Positions 13,182 through 24,535 of a DNA stretch of 64,000 nt are shown piece by piece (positions within the stretch are counted from its first letter, which is position 1; each line of letters opens with the position of its first letter). This stretch comes from Streptomyces sp. SAI-127 (GTDB lineage Bacteria; Actinomycetota; Actinomycetes; Streptomycetales; Streptomycetaceae). The translations under genes and the position numbers were made by a program. The notes under the pieces were generated by a model, which was given only the letters and a program-made list of their open reading frames with translations, was not told the origin of the DNA and made no database searches. The stretch spans positions 6,282,501 to 6,346,500 of the forward strand of contig NZ_JARXYJ010000001.1 in the NCBI RefSeq assembly GCF_029894425.1. Reading direction: 5' to 3'.

Positions 13182-15015
13182 CCGCGAGGGGGGCGGCCGG
13201 CGCACGCCGAGGCGAGCGGTGGTGTACGCCGCCTGTGGCGTCGTACTGCTGGCGGGATGTGCCTCCATGCCGGACAGCGGGGATCTGCGCGGGGTCGACG
13301 CCACCCCGCGGCAGGACACTCAGGTGCGGGTCTACGCGATGCCGCCGCAGGAGGACGCCGAGCCCCTGGACATCGTGCAGGGCTTTCTTGAGGCGCTGAC
13401 CAGCGACGATCCGGACTACGAGACGGCCCGCAAGTACCTGACCGGGAGTGCGGCGAAGCAGTGGCAGCCGGGGCTGTCCACCACGGTGCTCGACGACGGG
13501 CCCGGGGCCGACGTCGTGCCTCCCGTGGGCCGGGAGCAGGCCGAAGACACGTCGTTCACGCTGACCGGCACCAAGGTGGCCGTGGTGGACGCGCAGCAGT
13601 CGTACGCGCCGGCCTCCGGCGAGTACCGGGAGACCGTGCACCTCGTGCAGGACAAGAAGACCAAGCAGTGGCGGATCGACAGTCCTCCGCCGGGTGTCGT
13701 CATGGGGAAGTCGGACTTCCAGCGCAACTACGTGTCCGTCAACAAGTACTACTTCGCCTCGCACACGAGGGCGGCGACGGCTCCGCAGACCGTGGCGGTC
13801 GCCGATCCCGTGTATGTGCGCGAGCGCGTGGACCCCATGACGCAGTTGGTGCGATCCCTGCTCAACGGGCCGACGAGCTGGCTCGACCCCGTTGTCAGGA
13901 CGCGCTTCCCGACCGGTACCGCGCTGAAGTCCGGCGTCTCCTCGCTGACTCCCGACGACCAGAACATCTTGACGGTGCCGCTCAATGGCAAGGCCGGGCA
14001 CGTCAGTCCGGACCAGTGTGAAGCGATGGGGACCCAGCTGCTGTTCACCCTGCAGAACCTCACCCCCGCGGTGGACACGGTGGAGTTGCAGGCGGGCGGC
14101 AAGCAATTGTGTTCCGTGAAGGAGAACGAGGCCAACGGCGCCGCCACGCGCGGTTCGGTCGAGAATCCCGCGTACCTGTACTTCGTGGACGGTCGGCACC
14201 GGCTGGTGCGGATTTCGGCCGAAGCGGATGCCGGCGGTACGAAGGCCGAGCCGGTGCCGGTGCCCGGAGCGCTGGGCGACGGCGACAAGAATCTGCGGTC
14301 GGTGGCCGTCTCGCGTGACGAGCACACGGCGGCCGGTGTCGGCATCGACGGCAAGGCGCTGTACGTCGGATCGCTGGTGTCGGGCGGGTCACTCGGGGAA
14401 CCGGTGCTGGTCAGCAACGGCAAGACGGCCGAGGACCGGCTGACCACGCCGAGCTGGGACACCGAGGGCGATCTGTGGGTGGCCGACCGAAACCCCGCCG
14501 ATCCGCGGCTGCTGCTGTTCAAGGAGGGCGCGGGCAAGCCGCTGGAGGTGGCGACTCCCGGGCTGGACGGACGTATCAGGGATCTGCGGGTGGCCGCCGA
14601 CGGGGTGCGGATCGCGCTCGTCGTCGAGAAGGGCGGCAAGCAGTCCCTGTTCGTCGGGCGGATCGAGCGGGAGGGCAGGACCGGGGACCCGCAGAGCGTC
14701 TCGGTGCGGGAACTGCGCTCCACGACACCGGATCTGGAGGAGGTCACGACCATGTCCTGGGCCGGCGACAGCAGGCTTGCGGTGGTCGGACGTGAGCAGG
14801 GCGGTGTGCAGCAGACGCGGTACGTCCAGGTCGACGGCTCCACTCCGGAGGGGCCGCCGCCGGCCGTGCTCACGGGTGTGAAGGAGATCGCCGCGTCCGA
14901 GGACGACGAGATGCCGTTGGTGGCCTACTCGGAGGACGGGATCGTACGGCTGCCTTCCGGGGCGCAGTGGCAGAAGGTGGACGCGGACGGGACGGCGCCG
15001 GTCTATCCGGGGTGA
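13171..15015 (+). CDS. lpqB: Lipoprotein LpqB
   Basis: A 614-residue lipoprotein exported across the membrane. The lipobox LLAGC puts the lipidated residue at Cys30, after a short basic and hydrophobic signal. The middle (about residues 200-320) matches a GerMN-type domain (MTQLVRSLLNGPTSW ... ILTVPLNG), and the rest is a beta-propeller-like region. LpqB is the third component of the MtrAB system and affects MtrA phosphorylation in mycobacteria. The GTG start at 13171 has a GGGGAGG site 7 nt upstream and lies inside the mtrB end. No terminator is obvious downstream. Confidence 0.95.
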   Translation: MDADREGGGRRTPRRAVVYAACGVVLLAGCASMPDSGDLRGVDATPRQDTQVRVYAMPPQEDAEPLDIVQGFLEALTSDDPDYETARKYLTGSAAKQWQPGLSTTVLDDGPGADVVPPVGREQAEDTSFTLTGTKVAVVDAQQSYAPASGEYRETVHLVQDKKTKQWRIDSPPPGVVMGKSDFQRNYVSVNKYYFASHTRAATAPQTVAVADPVYVRERVDPMTQLVRSLLNGPTSWLDPVVRTRFPTGTALKSGVSSLTPDDQNILTVPLNGKAGHVSPDQCEAMGTQLLFTLQNLTPAVDTVELQAGGKQLCSVKENEANGAATRGSVENPAYLYFVDGRHRLVRISAEADAGGTKAEPVPVPGALGDGDKNLRSVAVSRDEHTAAGVGIDGKALYVGSLVSGGSLGEPVLVSNGKTAEDRLTTPSWDTEGDLWVADRNPADPRLLLFKEGAGKPLEVATPGLDGRIRDLRVAADGVRIALVVEKGGKQSLFVGRIEREGRTGDPQSVSVRELRSTTPDLEEVTTMSWAGDSRLAVVGREQGGVQQTRYVQVDGSTPEGPPPAVLTGVKEIAASEDDEMPLVAYSEDGIVRLPSGAQWQKVDADGTAPVYPG

Positions 15016-15342
15016 GATGACGGGACCGCGCTGTCGTCAGCGGCCGCTTTTGCCGGGGTGAGGCCCTGGTGAGGGTGGCCGCTTTTGTTCTGGGGCGGGT
15101 GGGGATTCGCGGCTGGTCGGGCGCGCCGGATTCGTTGGTCGGACGGGCGGGTTCGTTGTACGGATTCGTTTGTACGGGGAACTGATTCGCGGGCTGTGTT
15201 CGGCCGACCGAATGACTGTGGGGGGCCAGAGATTTGTGATGGGAACTGTTGTTCGTGTTCTTCGTATCGGTGAGCGGAGTTTTCCACAGGCAGTTATCCA
15301 CAGGGGTGGCCGGTCGGCTTCGGCGTTGGCACAGTGGTGGGC
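15016..15342 (+). other. Intergenic region between lpqB and comF
   Basis: 327 nt without a convincing gene. It is lower in G+C than its surroundings and contains two copies of ggccgcttttg (15042-15052 and 15077-15087), several gattcgt/tgtacgg-type repeats between 15110 and 15180, and two DnaA-box-like sequences near its 3' end, listed separately. Confidence 0.7.
15280..15302 (+). promoter_or_regulatory. Two DnaA-box-like nonamers upstream of comF
   Basis: TTTTCCACA (15280-15288) and TTATCCACA (15294-15302) lie in the same orientation 14 bp apart. The second is the perfect E. coli-type DnaA box; the Streptomyces consensus is TTGTCCACA. They lie 41 nt upstream of the chosen comF start and may be a DnaA-bound regulatory site. 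Confidence 0.55.
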
Positions 15343-16461
15343 ATGCGGGGGTGGTGGCGGGACCTGACCGATCTGGTGCTGCCGGCCGAGTGCGGAGGCT
15401 GTGGGAGGCCTCGCACGGTGCTCTGTCCGGAGTGCCGTGCCGCCCTGGACGGGGCCGCACCGAGCCGGGCGCGACCGGTGCCGGAGCCGCCCGGACTGCC
15501 GGTCGTGCACGCGGCGGCTCGGTATGCGGACTCGGTACGGGCGGTCTTGCTGGCCCATAAGGAGCGAGGGTCGCTGGGCCTCGCTGGGCCGCTCGGCACG
15601 GCTCTGGCGGGGGCGGTATCGGCGGCGGTGCGGGAGGCATATGAGCCGGGCGGTGGGGGATTTGCGTCGGGGCGGCCTCGGGGGTCGCGTGAAGGGGGCT
15701 ATGGGGCTTTGGTTGGGCCCGGTGTGCCGGTGCTGCTCGTTCCCGTGCCGTCCGCGCGGCGGGCGGTTCGGGCTCGGGGGCATGATCCGGCGCGGCGGAT
15801 CGCGCTCGCGGCGGCTGGGGAGCTGCGGCGGGCGGGGATGCCGGGGCGGGTGGTGGCCGTACTGCGGCAGCGGCGGCGGGTGGCCGACCAGTCGGGGCTC
15901 AACTCCCGGCAGCGGTTGGAGAACCTCGCGGGCGCGCTGACCGCGGTTCCCGGCAGCGGACGGCTGCTGGCCGAAGGGCTGGTCGTGCTGGTCGACGACC
16001 TGATGACGACAGGAGCTTCCCTCACCGAGGCGGCGCGGGCCGTCCGGGAGGCGCGGGCTCGGGAGGACATCGGGAACCGCGGTGAACAGATGAGGGCCGG
16101 ACACCGTGATCAACGGCAACGGGAGGCCGAAGGGCGCAGAGGTCACCGGCCGCCGGAGACGGCGGGACAGCGTGTCCACGGGCAGCCGGCATCGGCTGAG
16201 TGGCATGGCGAACGGCGGCGAGACGGGAGCGGGCGCCGTGGTGGACGGGTGGTGGCCGGATGCGACCGTGAGGGGGCGGGCTTCGTGTACACCGCTGCAA
16301 CTCGGGAAAGCATGGGGGAACGGTTGGTCACAGTGACGGAGGAGGACACGGACCGGGAGCGCTGCTCGGCGACAGCGGCGGGCGTCGGTGGCGTCCGTGA
16401 CCTGATCTGCGCAGCTGTGGTCGCGGCCTCGCCGGAGTCCTTCGAAATAAACCGGAACTGA
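15343..16461 (+). CDS. comF: ComF family phosphoribosyltransferase-like protein
   Basis: A 372-residue protein. The N-terminal zinc-ribbon-like part carries CGGC and CPEC (residues about 17-30). The phosphoribosyltransferase fold follows, with the PRPP loop VVLVDDLMTTGASL near residue 215. ComF proteins contribute to DNA uptake in naturally competent bacteria; the role in Streptomyces is unclear. Most ComF proteins are about 240 residues. Here some 110 residues of Arg/Gly/Glu-rich, apparently disordered sequence are inserted between the PRT fold and the conserved C-terminus (DLICAAVVAASPESFEINRN). I prefer the ATG at 15343 because MRGWWRDL resembles family starts; a GTG at 15334 is possible. 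Confidence 0.85.
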   Translation: MRGWWRDLTDLVLPAECGGCGRPRTVLCPECRAALDGAAPSRARPVPEPPGLPVVHAAARYADSVRAVLLAHKERGSLGLAGPLGTALAGAVSAAVREAYEPGGGGFASGRPRGSREGGYGALVGPGVPVLLVPVPSARRAVRARGHDPARRIALAAAGELRRAGMPGRVVAVLRQRRRVADQSGLNSRQRLENLAGALTAVPGSGRLLAEGLVVLVDDLMTTGASLTEAARAVREARAREDIGNRGEQMRAGHRDQRQREAEGRRGHRPPETAGQRVHGQPASAEWHGERRRDGSGRRGGRVVAGCDREGAGFVYTAATRESMGERLVTVTEEDTDRERCSATAAGVGGVRDLICAAVVAASPESFEINRN

Positions 16462-16773
16462 CAGCGTAGTTGCATCGTTGCAGGTTACGAGAGGGTAAAT
16501 TCACCTGAACGGAGGTACGCCGCAGTAGAGGGTGACGACATCCGTCCAGGCGAGATATGTTCGGTTGTGAGAGAAAGGCGCAGGCCACACCTCGCAAATC
16601 CGAATGCCGTGCCCGCGGGATTTCCACCATCCTCCGCGACGGTGGAATGGAGATCTTGCCCGCGGGGGAGGAGGTGGAAGTCACCGAGTCCGAGGTTCCG
16701 GGGCTCACCGGAGCCTGGTGCAAAAGGGAGATGCTCCGCATCGAGGCGGAGCGATCCGGGAACGGAGTTCTGC
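16462..16773 (+). promoter_or_regulatory. Long leader region of hpf
   Basis: 312 nt between comF and hpf. A gttac...gggtaa cluster at 16484-16498 could be part of a stress-type sigma-B-like promoter, but the GNNT-to-GGGTA spacing does not match well. The hpf frame stays open upstream to a GTG at 16567, so a 69-residue N-terminal extension is formally possible. Another frame from 16557 carries an acidic stretch and overlaps the hpf start; I do not call it. Confidence 0.5.
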
Positions 16774-17466
16774 GTGGACATCGTCGTCAAGGGCCGCAAG
16801 ACCGAGGTGCCCGAGCGGTTCCGCAAGCACGTGGCCGAGAAGCTGAAGCTGGAGAAGATCCAGAAGCTCGATGGCAAGGTGATCAGCCTCGACGTCGAGG
16901 TGTCCAAGGAGCCGAACCCCCGACAGGCCGACCGTTGTGACCGAGTGGAGATCACGCTCCGCTCCCGCGGTCCGGTGATCCGGGCGGAAGCGGCAGCCAG
17001 CGACCCGTACGCGGCACTCGACCTGGCGGCGGAGAAGCTGGATGCCCGGCTTCGCAAGGAGCACGACAAGCGCCACACACGCAGGGGCGCACGGCGACTC
17101 ACGGCTGCCGAGGTCGCCGACCACGTTCCGGGCGCGGCGACGCTCAACGGCAACGGGCAGGCCGTTCACGAGGAAGAGTCGGACGGTGTGCCGACCAAGA
17201 AGATCGGCTCGCTGGAGATCAAGGGTGAAGGCCCCCTCGTGGTCCGCGAGAAGACCCACGTCGCCTCCCCGATGACCCTCGACCAGGCGCTCTACGAGAT
17301 GGAGCTGGTCGGGCACGACTTCTATCTGTTCGTCGACTCCGAGACCAAGGAACCGAGTGTCGTCTATCGGCGGCACGCCTACGACTACGGCGTCATCCAC
17401 CTGAGCACGGACCCGATGGTCGCCCGGGCGCACTCTCCCGCGGCCGGAGACACGATGGGTGGCTGA
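16774..17466 (+). CDS. hpf: Ribosome hibernation-promoting factor, long form
   Basis: A 230-residue long-form HPF that binds idle 30S subunits and drives formation of 100S ribosome dimers in stationary phase or stress. The N-terminal domain begins MDIVVKGRKTEVPERFRKHV and covers about residues 1-105. A linker follows, and the C-terminal dimerisation domain (about 170-225) has the conserved MTLDQALYEMELVGHDFYLF and YRRHAYDYGVIHL segments. The GTG start at 16774 is supported by a GGAG site 6 nt upstream and by family length. A terminator follows at 17490. Confidence 0.95.
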   Translation: MDIVVKGRKTEVPERFRKHVAEKLKLEKIQKLDGKVISLDVEVSKEPNPRQADRCDRVEITLRSRGPVIRAEAAASDPYAALDLAAEKLDARLRKEHDKRHTRRGARRLTAAEVADHVPGAATLNGNGQAVHEEESDGVPTKKIGSLEIKGEGPLVVREKTHVASPMTLDQALYEMELVGHDFYLFVDSETKEPSVVYRRHAYDYGVIHLSTDPMVARAHSPAAGDTMGG

Positions 17467-17489
17467 CCGTCCCGGATGACAGCTGAGCC

Positions 17490-17526
17490 GGTGCCCCTGG
17501 AGCGCATGTGCGCCCCCAGGGGCACC
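17490..17526 (+). terminator. Terminator after hpf
   Basis: A perfect 11-bp outer stem (17490-17500 with 17516-17526) with a smaller GCGCA/TGCGC hairpin inside the loop. It lies 24 nt after the hpf stop and has no U-tract. Confidence 0.8.
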
Positions 17527-17668
17527 CGCGTGCGACCATTTCGCGTACCGCTCTGTCACCTCACTGTCGTCCGGGCATGAAATCATGGCCACACCGGCCC
17601 AACCGGTGGGTCGTTGCCTTGGGTTGGCGATGGCACAGGACCAGCCACAGCCTTCAGGGGGAGGAACG

Positions 17669-18415
17669 ATGGCGGACAGCTTCGGACCGCTGCACGGCGA
17701 GGACGCCGGCGACGGCGTCGTCAGCATGGGCACGGACGCGGGCTCTCCACGCAAGGAGCCGATCCGGGTTCTCGTCGTGGACGACCATGCACTCTTCCGG
17801 CGCGGACTGGAGATCGTGCTCGCGGCCGAGGAGGACATCCAGGTCGTGGGGGAGGCGGGCGACGGCGCGGAGGCCGTCGACAAGGCCGCCGACCTGTTGC
17901 CGGACATCGTTCTGATGGACGTGCGGATGCCCAAGCGGGGCGGGATCGAGGCCTGCACCTCCATCAAGGAGGTGGCACCCAGCGCCAAGATCATCATGTT
18001 GACGATCAGCGATGAGGAAGCCGACCTCTACGACGCGATCAAGGCCGGAGCGACCGGATATCTCCTCAAGGAGATCTCCACGGACGAGGTGGCGACCGCC
18101 ATTCGCGCGGTGGCCGACGGCCAGTCGCAGATCAGCCCTTCCATGGCGTCGAAACTGCTCACCGAGTTCAAGTCGATGATCCAGCGGACGGACGAGCGAC
18201 GTCTCGTGCCCGCTCCGCGGCTGACCGACCGTGAGCTGGAGGTCCTCAAGCTCGTCGCCACCGGGATGAACAACCGCGATATCGCGAAGGAGTTGTTCAT
18301 CTCCGAGAACACCGTGAAGAACCATGTGCGCAACATCCTGGAGAAGCTGCAGCTGCACTCCAGGATGGAAGCGGTGGTCTACGCGATGCGGGAGAAGATC
18401 CTCGAGATCCGCTGA
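17669..18415 (+). CDS. NarL/LuxR-family response regulator (orphan)
   Basis: A 248-residue DNA-binding regulator. After a 30-residue polar N-terminus, the receiver domain has D38/D39 and phospho-acceptor Asp84 in VLMDVRMPKRGG, with Lys in YLLKEIS. The LuxR-type helix-turn-helix spans about residues 190-238 (LTDRELEVLKLVATGMNNRDIAKEL then SENTVKNHVRNIL). No sensor kinase gene adjoins it, so it is an orphan in this window. The ATG at 17669 is preceded by a strong GGGGGAGG site 4 nt upstream; earlier in-frame starts lack one. It converges with the frameshifted AlkX-like gene 12 bp downstream, with no terminator between. Confidence 0.93.
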   Translation: MADSFGPLHGEDAGDGVVSMGTDAGSPRKEPIRVLVVDDHALFRRGLEIVLAAEEDIQVVGEAGDGAEAVDKAADLLPDIVLMDVRMPKRGGIEACTSIKEVAPSAKIIMLTISDEEADLYDAIKAGATGYLLKEISTDEVATAIRAVADGQSQISPSMASKLLTEFKSMIQRTDERRLVPAPRLTDRELEVLKLVATGMNNRDIAKELFISENTVKNHVRNILEKLQLHSRMEAVVYAMREKILEIR

Positions 18416-18427
18416 TTCGGCTCCCGG

Positions 18428-19613
18428 TCAGCGCAGGGCCGTCGTCAGCGCTCCGGTGACTTCCTTGGCGAGGGGTTCGCGCAGGTCCGGCGCGTCCACC
18501 CGCTCGACCCGAATGTCTGTGCAGTCCACCCAGCTCGCCGCCTCGACCAGGGCCTGGGCCACCGCCGGGACCGCCTTCGGGCCGTCCAGAGTGACCTGCC
18601 TGGCCACCAGCGTGCTTCCCTCCCGGGCCGGGTCCACGCGGCCCACGAGACGGCCACCGGCCAGCACCGGCATCGCGAAATAGCCGTAGACCCGCTTGGG
18701 CTTGGGGACGTAGGCCTCCAGTCGGTGGATGAAGCCGAAGATCCGCTCCGTGCGCGCGCGTTCCCAGATCAGGGAGTCGAACGGGGACAGCAGGGTGGTG
18801 CGGTGGCGGCCGCGCGGGGGTGTCTCCAGGGCCGCCGGGTCGGCCCAGGCCGGCTTGCCCCAGCCCTCGACCGTGACCGGCACCAGGCCGGAGTCGGCGA
18901 TCACCGCGTCGACCTGTTCGCCTTTGAGACGGTGGTAGTCGGCGATGTCCGCGCGGGTGCCGACCCCCAGCGACTGGCCGGCGAGTCGGGACCAGGCGGC
19001 GCAGGCACTCGGTGTCGTCCAGCTCGTCGTGGAGCAGGTCGGCGGGGACGGCGCGCTCGGCCAGGTCGTACACACGCTTCCAGCCACGGCGCTCCACGCA
19101 GACCACCTCGCCGTACATCAGGGCGCGCTCGACGGCGACCTTGGTGCCCGACCAGTCCCACCACTCGCTGGTCTTCTTCGCGCCGCCCAACTCCGTGGCG
19201 GTGAGGGGCCCTTCGGTGCGGAGCTGCTTGATGACCTGGTCGTAGGTGCCGTCCGGGAGCTGGTGGTTCCAGTGCGGGCGGCTGCGGTAGGCGCGGCGGC
19301 GGAAGGCGAAGTGTGGCCATTCCTCGATGGGGAGGATGCACGCCGCGTGCGACCAGTACTCAAAGGCGTGCGTGTCGGTCCAGTAGGCGCTCTCCACCTT
19401 CTTGCGGCCCACCGCGCCGAGACGGGCGTACGGGATCAGCTCGTGGGAGCGGGCGAGTACCGAGATGGTGTCGAGCTGGACCGCCCCGAGGTGACGCAGA
19501 ACGCCGCGGACTCCGGCCCGGCGGTCGGGGGTGCCGAGGAAGCCCTGGGCGCGCAGCACGAGGCGGCGGGCCTCGTCGGCCGAGAGGTCGGTGGTGGGAG
19601 GCGGAGTCGTCAT
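18428..19613 (-). pseudogene. AlkX/YcaQ-like winged-helix DNA glycosylase gene, frameshifted
   Basis: The reading is split. From the ATG at 19613 an N-terminal part reads well to about residue 208 (ending ECLRRLV). The family sequence then continues one base out of phase (RLAGQSLGVGTRADIADYHRLKGEQ) to the stop at 18428. The switch lies near 18985-18995. The total span is 1186 nt, so one base is extra or two are missing; repaired, it would encode about 395 residues. The family (HTH_42, winged-helix repeats) includes AlkZ and AlkX/YcaQ, which unhook DNA interstrand crosslinks; residues 46-48 here are QLD, matching the AlkX-type Q-x-D catalytic motif. A sequencing error is an equally good explanation of the break. 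Confidence 0.8.
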
Positions 19614-19663
19614 GGGTCCGAACGATAGGGCCCGGCACTGACAGTGCGAGGTGACCTGCGGAT

Positions 19664-20251
19664 CTACTGAGAGGCGGGAAGATACTGCGCCGTCGACGGC
19701 AGGCCCAGGTCCGAGGGCAGCAACGCGCCCACCCAGCAGTCCCGTCGTACGCCCTGGTGGACGAGCGAGGAACGCAGTACGCCCTCGATGGTGAAGCCGG
19801 CGCGCTCGGCCACCGCGCGCGAGGCCTGGTTGCCGACCTCCGCCCGCCATTCGACGCGGTCGATCGACCACTCGCCGAAGGCCCAGCGGGCGGCGGCCTC
19901 GACGGCCTCGGTGACGTAGCCGTTGCCGCGCTGTTCCTTGGTGCTCCAGTAACCGATCTCGGCCGTGCCCGCGGAGCGCTTGGTGAGGCTGAGCATGCCC
20001 ACCAGCTCCTCTCCTTCGGGCAGGAATCCTTCGGGAAGGAAGAGGCCCCAGGTGAACATCGTGCCGTTCGCCCAGCCTTCCGGGACCAGCTGCTCCGTGA
20101 AACCCCGGGCGTGCTCGGGCAGGTACGGCGAGGGGATCGTGGTCCAGCGCAGGATGTCGGGGTCCTGCACGGCCGCGAAGACGGTCTCGGTGTCCCGCGG
20201 GGTCGGCGTGCGCAGCAGGAGGCGGGCCGTGGTCAGGATGACGGGTTCCAT
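19664..20251 (-). CDS. GNAT family N-acetyltransferase
   Basis: A 195-residue acetyltransferase of the RimJ/RimL type. It starts with TTARLLLRTPTPRDTETVFAA, has EIGYWSTKEQRGNGYVTEAV (acetyl-CoA binding motif A, R/Q-x-x-G-x-G/A) and ends its fold with NQASRAVAERAGFTIEGVLRS. Such enzymes acetylate protein N-termini, antibiotics or small amines; the substrate cannot be told from sequence. It lies 50 nt upstream of the AlkX-like gene on the same strand and may be cotranscribed with it. Confidence 0.9.
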   Translation of the reverse strand: MEPVILTTARLLLRTPTPRDTETVFAAVQDPDILRWTTIPSPYLPEHARGFTEQLVPEGWANGTMFTWGLFLPEGFLPEGEELVGMLSLTKRSAGTAEIGYWSTKEQRGNGYVTEAVEAAARWAFGEWSIDRVEWRAEVGNQASRAVAERAGFTIEGVLRSSLVHQGVRRDCWVGALLPSDLGLPSTAQYLPASQ

Positions 20252-20523
20252 CAGCCGATTCTGCTCAGGTGTTCGGTGAAGGCGCCATCGGTTTAGCTGT
20301 GAGTGAGCGCGCGATCACAATTCGCGCAATTCGTGGGCGGGGCGCGGCACCATCGGTGTTCCCCGTCCGTTGTTCCCTTTGAAGCAGATTTTGAAAGAGC
20401 TGACAGTCGGCCTACCCGGCAGGCCTCCCGACGCGGCGGGGTCCTCGCATACGATGGCCGTTGCTCAGTAAGTCAAATGGAAACCGACCGTCCTAGGCCC
20501 GACCGGCAAGGAGACCAACCCCC
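20252..20523 (+). promoter_or_regulatory. Divergent region upstream of secA
   Basis: 272 nt between the acetyltransferase and secA. A TACGAT hexamer at 20450-20455 fits the TANNNT -10 pattern, but I see no convincing -35. AAGGAG at 20508-20513 lies 10 nt before the secA GTG. Confidence 0.4.
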
Positions 20524-23364
<2,841 letters not shown>

Positions 23365-23430
23365 TGCCCACGGTGCGATGGGCGCCGTGACGGATCGATG
23401 TGACGGTGCCGGTGGCGCCGTGGCGTAGCA

Positions 23431-23460
23431 AGGGCCGGTCACCTCGGGGTGGCCGGCCCT
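23431..23460. terminator. Terminator after secA
   Basis: A 13-bp stem with one G-T wobble (23431-23443 with 23448-23460) and a tcgg tetraloop, placed between convergent secA and the Rv3235-family gene, so it may serve both. Confidence 0.85.
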
Positions 23461-23497
23461 TCGGCGTGTGACGGACCAGCGGCCTTCTCCGGGCCTG

Positions 23498-24229
23498 TCA
23501 GTCGTCGTCCGGACGGGGAGCCCGGGAGCCACCCAGTTCGACCGCGGTGCACCGCCAGCGGAGGTCCTGGCCCTGTTCCAGGCGGAAGGCCATGGCGCGC
23601 AGCTGGTCGCCGGCACCGATCCGGGCGAAGGCCTCCACGGCACCCGGTCGCGGGACGTAGTAGCCGATGTCCCGGACGACGGGGCGGGTTCCGCGGGTGC
23701 GCAGGGGGCCGCGTTCGGCGAGCCAGGCCAGTTCGTCGTAGGCGCGGCCCGCGGTGTGCCGGAGCATCGAGTGGACGGGGCGCTGACCGCTCAACACGGC
23801 GACAAGGAGATCTGCGAAGAGGTCGGTGGGCCGGGGCTGGGGGACCAGGGGGCGGCTCGGGGTCCGGGACGGGACCACTGTGGCGGGGGCTGCGGTGCGG
23901 CCGTCGGCGAGTGCTGCTGCGACGACGGTGGTGGGCGTAGAGCCGGACGTGGTGCCGACTTTCCCGGCGCCTGCCGTGGTGCCGCGCCGCGGAGCTCCGG
24001 TGGTCGTGTCGTTCGGACCCGGGGTGCCTTGCGGGCGAGTGTCCGAGGGGCGCGTACGGGTGCGGGGGCCGCTGCCGGGGGAGCCGGGTGGGCGGCCGTC
24101 GCCCGGGGCCGTGCGGGGTGCGCTGCCGCCGGGTGTGCGGGGTGGCGTGCCGCCCGGGCGGCGGGAGTCGCGGCGAGCCGGCGGGCGGGTGCCGGGGTGG
24201 TACTGAGCCCTGGTCATGACCTTGTTCAT
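23498..24229 (-). CDS. Rv3235 family protein
   Basis: A 243-residue protein. The first 145 residues are disordered, rich in Pro, Arg, Thr and Gly. The conserved C-terminal domain (about 155-240) reads LFADLLVAVLSGQRPVHSMLRHTAGRAYDEL and ends in a beta strand pair with W-R-C-T-A-V-E. The family is named after a mycobacterial protein encoded near secA; its function is unknown, and its location beside secA here is the usual one. I chose the ATG at 24229 because GGGGAT precedes it; the in-frame ATG at 24217 has a poorly spaced site. Confidence 0.85.
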   Translation of the reverse strand: MNKVMTRAQYHPGTRPPARRDSRRPGGTPPRTPGGSAPRTAPGDGRPPGSPGSGPRTRTRPSDTRPQGTPGPNDTTTGAPRRGTTAGAGKVGTTSGSTPTTVVAAALADGRTAAPATVVPSRTPSRPLVPQPRPTDLFADLLVAVLSGQRPVHSMLRHTAGRAYDELAWLAERGPLRTRGTRPVVRDIGYYVPRPGAVEAFARIGAGDQLRAMAFRLEQGQDLRWRCTAVELGGSRAPRPDDD

Positions 24230-24535
24230 GGGATCCCCGTTCTGCGAGCCCGGAAAGTACCGGGCGGTAACTTGCGTTGGGGATCTTGTACGGGGCCGAG
24301 GACCGTGGCGGCAAGGAAGCGACGGACCGCGCCGGGGGGCCGGAATGTTCACCTATCAGGGTGATCGGACAGGGCGGAACCCCGTGGCCCCAGGGGCGGG
24401 GCGGGTGAATTCCGGGCCCGGGGTGGACGCCCGCCGAGGGGTGGGCAGGGACTCGAAAGGGGACGCCCGCACGTATCCTGAAGGCCTTCGCGGAGCCCTT
24501 CCGATCACGTTCTCCGACCACGAAAGCGGCCAGCC
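24230..24535 (+). other. Intergenic region, divergent promoters
   Basis: 306 nt between divergent genes, with no gene visible. A small dyad TCACC-tatcag-GGTGA lies at 24349-24364, and a possible -10 hexamer TATCCT at 24474-24479 sits 56 nt before the DUF6912 gene start. Runs of Gs dominate the middle. Confidence 0.5.

Noticed and set aside
16557..16940. A 127-codon frame over the hpf start
   Set aside because: Its second half is a shadow of hpf in another phase, and no ribosome site or family resemblance was seen.
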